This document shows, piece by piece, positions 55,280 through 64,000 of a DNA stretch of 64,000 bases. The notes under the pieces are model-generated. The model saw only the letters and a program-made list of their open reading frames with translations, was not told where the DNA came from and did not search any database. This DNA is from Sphaerisporangium album (GTDB taxonomy: Bacteria > Actinomycetota > Actinomycetes > Streptosporangiales > Streptosporangiaceae): the NCBI RefSeq assembly GCF_003323745.1, contig NZ_QOIL01000009.1, forward strand, positions 268,151-332,150. Reading direction: 5' to 3'. A program made the position numbers and the translations under genes. How positions within the stretch are numbered: the first letter of the stretch is position 1; every line of letters begins with the position of its first letter.

Positions 55280-55808
55280 TTCCGGCGCCGAGGCGTCGGC
55301 GGTGACGGGGGTGCAGTCGCCGGAGGGCCTCGCCGCGCGCGGGGCGGCCCTCGCGCGCGAGAAACTCGCCCAGGCCAAGGCGGACGCCGCCAAACGCGGC
55401 CGGCTCCCACGGCGTGAGCCCAGGCGCCGTTCGGCGGTCCGCCGCGACTCCGGCGATCCGCAGCTCTTCGGCCGGGCGATCCGCGATCTTCTGGCCGACC
55501 GGGGGTGGGAGCAGCCGGCCGCGGTCGGGGGAGTGTTCGGGCGCTGGCACGAGATCGTCGGCCCCGAGAACGCCGCCCACACCAAGCCCGAGACCTTGGT
55601 CGACGGCGAGCTCGTGGTCGTGGCCGATTCGACCGCCTGGGCCACCCAGGTACGCCTGCTGGCGTCCACGCTGGTCAGGCGTCTGAACGAGGAGCTCGGC
55701 GACGGTACCGTGCGAAGGGTGAAGGTGCGCGGGCCGCAGAACGGGCCCAGACCCGCCGGTGGCCTGCGCGTTACCGGAAGCAGAGGTCCGGGCGACACGT
55801 ACGGCTGA
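55269..55808 (+). CDS. DciA-like protein (DUF721), replicative helicase operator
   Basis: A 179-aa protein of the DUF721/DciA family. The N-terminal 60 residues are basic and low in complexity ([27 protein letters not shown]). The conserved domain includes [33 protein letters not shown] and [18 protein letters not shown]. DciA proteins help load or operate DnaB in bacteria without DnaC, and the homologue lies between recF and gyrB in mycobacteria. GTG start with GGGAG 9 nt upstream, overlapping recF. Confidence 0.9.
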   Translation: MSNDSGAEASAVTGVQSPEGLAARGAALAREKLAQAKADAAKRGRLPRREPRRRSAVRRDSGDPQLFGRAIRDLLADRGWEQPAAVGGVFGRWHEIVGPENAAHTKPETLVDGELVVVADSTAWATQVRLLASTLVRRLNEELGDGTVRRVKVRGPQNGPRPAGGLRVTGSRGPGDTYG

Positions 55809-58098
<2,290 letters not shown>

Positions 58099-58149
58099 CG
58101 GCCGCCGTACGGACATATCTCGCTCATCTCGTAAAAGGACACACCACCC

Positions 58150-60683
<2,534 letters not shown>

Positions 60684-60687
<4 letters not shown>

Positions 60688-61760
60688 GCCCACAATCCAA
60701 CTCGGGTGGCTCCGGCAAACCTCCGGGTTCGCCGAACCGCAAGCGAAGCACGACGACGACCAAGGGGCCCAGGCCGGCCTCCTCAATGAACTCGTCGACC
60801 CGAAACCAGGTAACAGAAAGCGTGAACAGCCCGGACGCTCCGGGTAAAGTCCGCGCGTCGACCGACCCGCCGGATGACACAGTTGTCGTCGTGACCAGTG
60901 ACGACGACGCCGCTGCCTCCTCCGGCGACGGCCAGAAGCCTGGAGGCGGCAACGCGGGCCCGGGTGAGAACGGCGAGGGCAGGGACGCCACCATGCGCAT
61001 CCGCTCCTCCGCCATGCCCGACAACTCGTGGTCGCCCTCCTCCGACGGCGCGGGCGGCGGCCCTACGAGGCCCTCCCAGAAGCCTCCGTCCGCCCCTCTG
61101 CCGCCGCCCTCCTCGGGTTCCATGCCGTCCGCACCCCCGCGCCCCGGTCCCGGGGGCCCGGGCGCCCCTGGCGGCCCAGGAGGTCCGGGCGGCGCGGGTG
61201 GTCCGGGAGGCCCCGGCCGCCCCGGCTCTGCGGGCGGTCCTGGCGGGCGTCCGTCCAGCGGGGGCAGGCCGTCCGGCCCCGGCGGCGCGTCCAAGCAGTC
61301 CGGCCTCGGCAACGTCTCGGCCCTGGCCACCCCGGAGCCGATCACCGGCCAGGAGCGGCGCGACAAGCCCGCGCCGCTGAAGGCCCCCCGCAAGGCCCAC
61401 CTCGTCCTGCGCAGGGTGGAGCCCTGGTCGGCGATGAAGTTCAGCTTCGTCGTCTCGCTCGTCTGCTTCGTGGTCCTGTTCGTGGCCGTCGCCGTCCTGT
61501 ACGGCGTGCTGTCCGCGCTCGGCGTCTTCGACTCGATCGTGAACACCGTGACGCAGCTCACCGTCGCCGACGGCAAGACCAACAGCGGCATCGACATCAA
61601 GTCCTGGTTCGAGCCGGTGCGCATCCTCGGCTACACCGCCCTGCTCGGCGCGGTGAACGTCGTGCTGATCACCGCCCTCTCCACCCTCGGCTCGGTCATC
61701 TACAACGTCGCCTCCGACCTGGTGGGCGGCGTCGAGGTGACCTTCAGCGAGGCCGAGTAG
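60684..61760 (+). CDS. DUF3566 transmembrane protein
   Basis: A 358-aa protein coupled to gyrA by an ATGA overlap, the conserved downstream neighbour of gyrA in actinobacteria (Rv0007 in M. tuberculosis). Residues 1-230 are disordered, with a collagen-like Gly-Pro-Gly stretch of about 40 residues. The DUF3566 domain follows ([20 protein letters not shown]), with two membrane helices ([20 protein letters not shown] and [19 protein letters not shown]). A role in envelope or division has been suggested for the family; none is proven by sequence. Confidence 0.88.
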
Positions 61761-61957
61761 ACCTGAACACCCGTGGCCCGGGGGCTGCCGTCCACCAGCA
61801 CCACCACCCGACGGCACCCCCACCGCCCCCGCCCACACCCGCAAACGACTCCGTTCCATGGACGCACACGGCGCCAGAGCACGGTAAGCTTTTCCCTGTC
61901 AGAGAGACGATTCGCCTCCGCCCGACGAAGACGATAGTGTTCTCTGCACCGCACGAC

Positions 61958-62034
61958 GGGGCTATAGCTCAGACGGTTAGAGCGCTTCCCTGATAAGGAA
62001 GAGGTCCCAGGTTCAAGTCCTGGTAGCCCCACCA
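61958..62034 (+). tRNA. tRNA-Ile (anticodon GAT)
   Basis: A complete cloverleaf: acceptor stem GGGGCTA / TAGCCCC, D-arm with AGCTCAGACGGTTAGAGC, anticodon stem CTTCC / GGAAG with loop CTGATAA (anticodon GAT), T-arm CCAGG-TTCAAGT-CCTGG, discriminator A and encoded CCA (62032-62034). It follows gyrA-DUF3566, as tRNA-Ile does in other actinobacteria, and has its own terminator. Confidence 0.98.
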
Positions 62035-62038
62035 GCGA

Positions 62039-62072
62039 AAACGCCCCGTAGCGATCAAGCTCCGGGGCGTTT
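62039..62072 (+). terminator. Terminator of tRNA-Ile
   Basis: Perfect 10-bp stem AAACGCCCCG / CGGGGCGTTT with a 14-nt loop, 5 nt after the tRNA CCA end, with T residues closing the 3' arm. Confidence 0.85.
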
Positions 62073-62073
62073 G

Positions 62074-62094
62074 CTGCAACGGGTACTGCAACGG
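62074..62094. repeat. Short direct repeat beside tRNA-Ile
   Basis: Two exact copies of CTGCAACGG separated by GTA (62074-62082 and 62086-62094), just after the tRNA terminator. Short repeats of this spacing occur as integrase arm sites next to tRNA-borne attachment sites; that reading is inference only. Confidence 0.5.
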
Positions 62095-62214
62095 CCTCAC
62101 TCGAACAGCCTGTTAAGGCGTCGGAGCGCGTCCTCCTGCGCTGATAGGGCTGGCAGCCAGATGACATGCCCGGGTGTGCCGCACAGGGCGCCGCACCGGC
62201 ATCCGGACCGCAGG

Positions 62215-63231
62215 TCAGTCCCGGCTGGATTCGAGATAGCCGGTGAGATAGGTCAACGACGCAGCGATGTCCTCACCGGTGCCATGCGGCCGGCGCAGCT
62301 CGTCGACGAAGATGGCGATGTCGGCGAGCCGCCACCAAAGAGGATAGAGAGCGAGGCCGGCCGGTGTGACGGTCCGGCCGGTGGCCCGGGTGTAACGGAC
62401 GAGTACGTCGTCGACGTCGGCAGCCGGGTCCTCGCCGAGCATGCGGGCGAGGGCGGGGGTGAGCATCCACAGGTCCCGCTCCGGCGGAGCGATCTGCACG
62501 GTGCCCCAGTCGATGAGCCGCAGTCCAGCCGGGGTACGCATGAAGTTCCCGGGGTGCGGTTCGCCGTGGGTGACCACCCAGACCGCCGCGGTGTTTCGTA
62601 CCTGGTCGACCCGCCGGTCGAAGTCGGCGAGCAATCGTTGGACTTGCCCGGCATGGACGGACAGCAGCTTGCGGGCTGGCTCGGCATAGGGCCCGCCGGT
62701 CCACTCCCGATCGAGGTCCCGCAGTGCCTCCTCCAGCTTGTCCCGAGCGGGCAGCACCAGGTCAGCCCGTGATGCGGTGTCCGCCACGATCGGGGTTGCC
62801 TCGTGCAGCTCGGCCAGCAGGTCGATTACCTCGGCGCGATCCTCGGGCCGGTGCGCACCGAAGTGCCCGGCTGCACCCGCCACTATTGGAAACACCGACA
62901 GGGCGTACCGCGAGGTCAGCCGCCAGACCGCGGCGTCGGTCGTGGTCGGGATCGGCGCGAGGACGAAGTCGAGCCCCGCGTCCCGGCGCAGTGCCAGGGC
63001 GGCACCGAACGATCGGCCGAGCCGGTCGAACGCATCATCACGTCCAGCGTCCTCGACGCCGAGGTCATCGACCTTGACGAACCACGCAGTCCCACGCTGA
63101 TCCACCACCGACCAGTGGTAGCTGCCTGCGCCCACCGGGAGATACTCGACCGAGTGGGGCTCGATGCCCCAGCCCTCGGTCAGTGCCACCATCAGTTCGG
63201 CCTCCGCCAGACCCGCCGGTCTATCCCTCAC
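62215..63231 (-). CDS. Aminoglycoside phosphotransferase-like (APH/choline kinase fold) protein
   Basis: A 338-aa kinase-like protein. Catalytic loop THGEPHPGNFM and the metal motif LIDWGTVQIAPPERDLWML are clear. The N-terminal lobe holds YHWSVVDQRGTAWFVKVDDLG with the ATP-binding Lys. It is a family of small-molecule kinases, some of them resistance enzymes, and the substrate is not readable. The GTG 63231 start is used because it begins the family-like N-terminus (RDRPAGLAEAEL) and lies near a CAGAAT -10. Much longer in-frame upstream sequence is not conserved. Located after tRNA-Ile in an apparently accessory stretch. Confidence 0.82.
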   Translation of the reverse strand: MRDRPAGLAEAELMVALTEGWGIEPHSVEYLPVGAGSYHWSVVDQRGTAWFVKVDDLGVEDAGRDDAFDRLGRSFGAALALRRDAGLDFVLAPIPTTTDAAVWRLTSRYALSVFPIVAGAAGHFGAHRPEDRAEVIDLLAELHEATPIVADTASRADLVLPARDKLEEALRDLDREWTGGPYAEPARKLLSVHAGQVQRLLADFDRRVDQVRNTAAVWVVTHGEPHPGNFMRTPAGLRLIDWGTVQIAPPERDLWMLTPALARMLGEDPAADVDDVLVRYTRATGRTVTPAGLALYPLWWRLADIAIFVDELRRPHGTGEDIAASLTYLTGYLESSRD

Positions 63232-63414
63232 GCGCCGGTATTCTGCCTCACTTGCCGCAGGGCCACAGATCATTTCAGGGAGGGCTCTTGAGGCCTTATG
63301 ACCGCAATGCCGGTTGCTCTCTCCTCCGGCGATTATGACAACCAGCCGAGTAGGCCGGCCAAAGGCAGTCCGGCATACCCCGCCCGTGCGCACGGCATCA
63401 GGAAGAATGCGTTC

Positions 63415-63765
63415 GTGAACGAGCTTGAGGGGTTGACGCCTGTTGAGCATTTCGTGGTGGAGGAAGCGGAGGCGGGCGACGTCCTGCTGTGGGAGCTTGC
63501 GGCGGCTTTGACGCACAACGGCACTCAAGATCAACGTATCGAAGCCGTGCCGCTTCTCGCCGATGCTGTCGTGTCTCTGGCACGGCATGGCCTGGTGGAG
63601 GTGCACACCTCTCCCACGTGGCCTCCCGATCCCGAGCAGGCCGCTCTCATCCCTCTTGATCGGCTCGCCAATGTGGTGCGTGATGTGGAGAACTGGCTGT
63701 GGCCTGACGTGTCCACCGCATTGATCGCTGTCTCCCTGACCGATATCGGCAGTGCCTGGCTGTGA
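63415..63765 (+). CDS. Small protein of unknown function
   Basis: A 116-aa soluble protein (VNELEGLTPVEHFVVEEAEA, then VLLWELAAALTHNG and LLADAVVSLARHGLVEVH). The helix pattern suggests a winged-helix-like fold, but no family was recognised. GTG 63415 is preferred: an AAGAAT -10 lies 6 nt upstream, so it may be leaderless. An in-frame ATG at 63298 would add 39 residues. Its lower GC and relaxed codon use compared with the core genes fit an acquired gene. Confidence 0.55.
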   Translation: MNELEGLTPVEHFVVEEAEAGDVLLWELAAALTHNGTQDQRIEAVPLLADAVVSLARHGLVEVHTSPTWPPDPEQAALIPLDRLANVVRDVENWLWPDVSTALIAVSLTDIGSAWL

Positions 63766-63890
63766 TGGTGTGGCGCAGGAGCTAACGCTTTCCCGCACAC
63801 CCGGGCCAGCGCGGCTTCCGACCCGATGGATCAACGATCGCACCCAAGCTGAACCGAGCTCCGGCTTCTAGACTGCTAGCGGACACGCCG

Positions 63891-64000
63891 TTCTCCAGTT
63901 GAGCGGCCAGATTTCTCCCGGCTGGTGGCCATCAAAATTCCTGGTGTGGTCACCGGAAATCCCGGTGAGTGGCCAGGTCGATCTCCCGGTGGATGGTCAG
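63891..64000. mobile_element. Phased repeats resembling the end of an insertion sequence
   Basis: Five related units at 22-24-bp spacing, consensus CTCCCGGTGNNTGGCCA. The TGGCCA/TGGTCA ends are at about 63909, 63931, 63952, 63975 and 63999. Multiple internal transposase-binding repeats near the end are known for IS21-type elements. No transposase is inside the window, so identity is unproven and the element, if real, continues beyond 64000. Confidence 0.4.

Noticed and set aside
61700..62167. Minus-strand open frame across tRNA-Ile encoding LPGLEPGTSSLSGKRSNRL
   Set aside because: This peptide is the well-known artefact of translating the antisense of tRNA genes; the tRNA cloverleaf is complete.

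Overview
The window is a 64-kb piece of a high-GC actinomycete chromosome spanning the replication origin. Gene content and order (ino1, PadR, ponA, GT87, rpsF-ssb-rpsR-rplI, dnaB on the left; pcnA, DUF6049, murJ, sigM, anti-sigma, trxB, trxA, parB, parA, rsmG, khpB, yidC, yidD, rnpA, rpmH, dnaA, dnaN, gnd, recF, dciA, gyrB, gyrA, DUF3566, tRNA-Ile on the right) match the conserved actinobacterial oriC neighbourhood known from Mycobacterium and Streptomyces. The protein texture (long Pro/Gly/Arg-rich tails, a separate pseudokinase beside MurJ, many GTG and TTG starts) suggests a filamentous actinomycete, most likely Streptosporangiaceae-like. The genus cannot be fixed from this sequence alone.

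Layout. 1-5.8 kb is a variable, regulatory-rich stretch: a DrrA/DrrB-type ABC exporter, an XRE/MmyB regulator, a phosphoesterase, SoxR with its box, and a methyltransferase divergent from a TetR regulator over palindromic operators. 5.8-14.5 kb holds L31 type B, dnaB, a MATE pump, a polar amino-acid ABC importer and the rpsF-ssb-rpsR-rplI cluster. 14.6-24 kb holds endonuclease IV, two membrane glycosyltransferases, a bifunctional penicillin-binding protein, a DUF5318 protein, PadR-ino1 and idi. 24-29.4 kb has an MFS exporter, bioA, pcnA and a YbaK-like protein. 29.4-38 kb is the envelope and redox block: DUF6049, murJ, pseudokinase, ECF sigma factor with anti-sigma factor, trxB-trxA. 38-42.5 kb carries an acetyltransferase, an aminotransferase, a D-Ala-D-Ala ligase and a threonine aldolase.

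42.5-61.8 kb is the replication and segregation core. Genes left of dnaA (parB to rpmH) run on the minus strand and genes from dnaA to DUF3566 run on the plus strand, so both sets point away from the dnaA-dnaN intergenic region. That region carries about a dozen DnaA-box-like sequences and is the probable oriC. Two perfect parS sites flank parAB, one of them inside the parA coding sequence. 62-64 kb, after tRNA-Ile(GAT), is accessory: a phosphotransferase, a small unknown protein and, at the window edge, phased repeats that look like the end of an insertion sequence.

No CRISPR array, prophage or biosynthetic gene cluster was seen. The most interesting signals are regulatory: DnaA-box clusters outside oriC (upstream of dnaB, an oriC-identical box pair after the endonuclease IV gene, and boxes written into the dnaA linker with unusual Tyr codons), a parS-like loop inside a terminator, a consensus sigma-R promoter before trxBA, a SoxR whose reading frame runs on about 50 codons antisense to its neighbour, overlapping hairpins with a small ORF before an MFS gene, and the phased repeats at the right edge.
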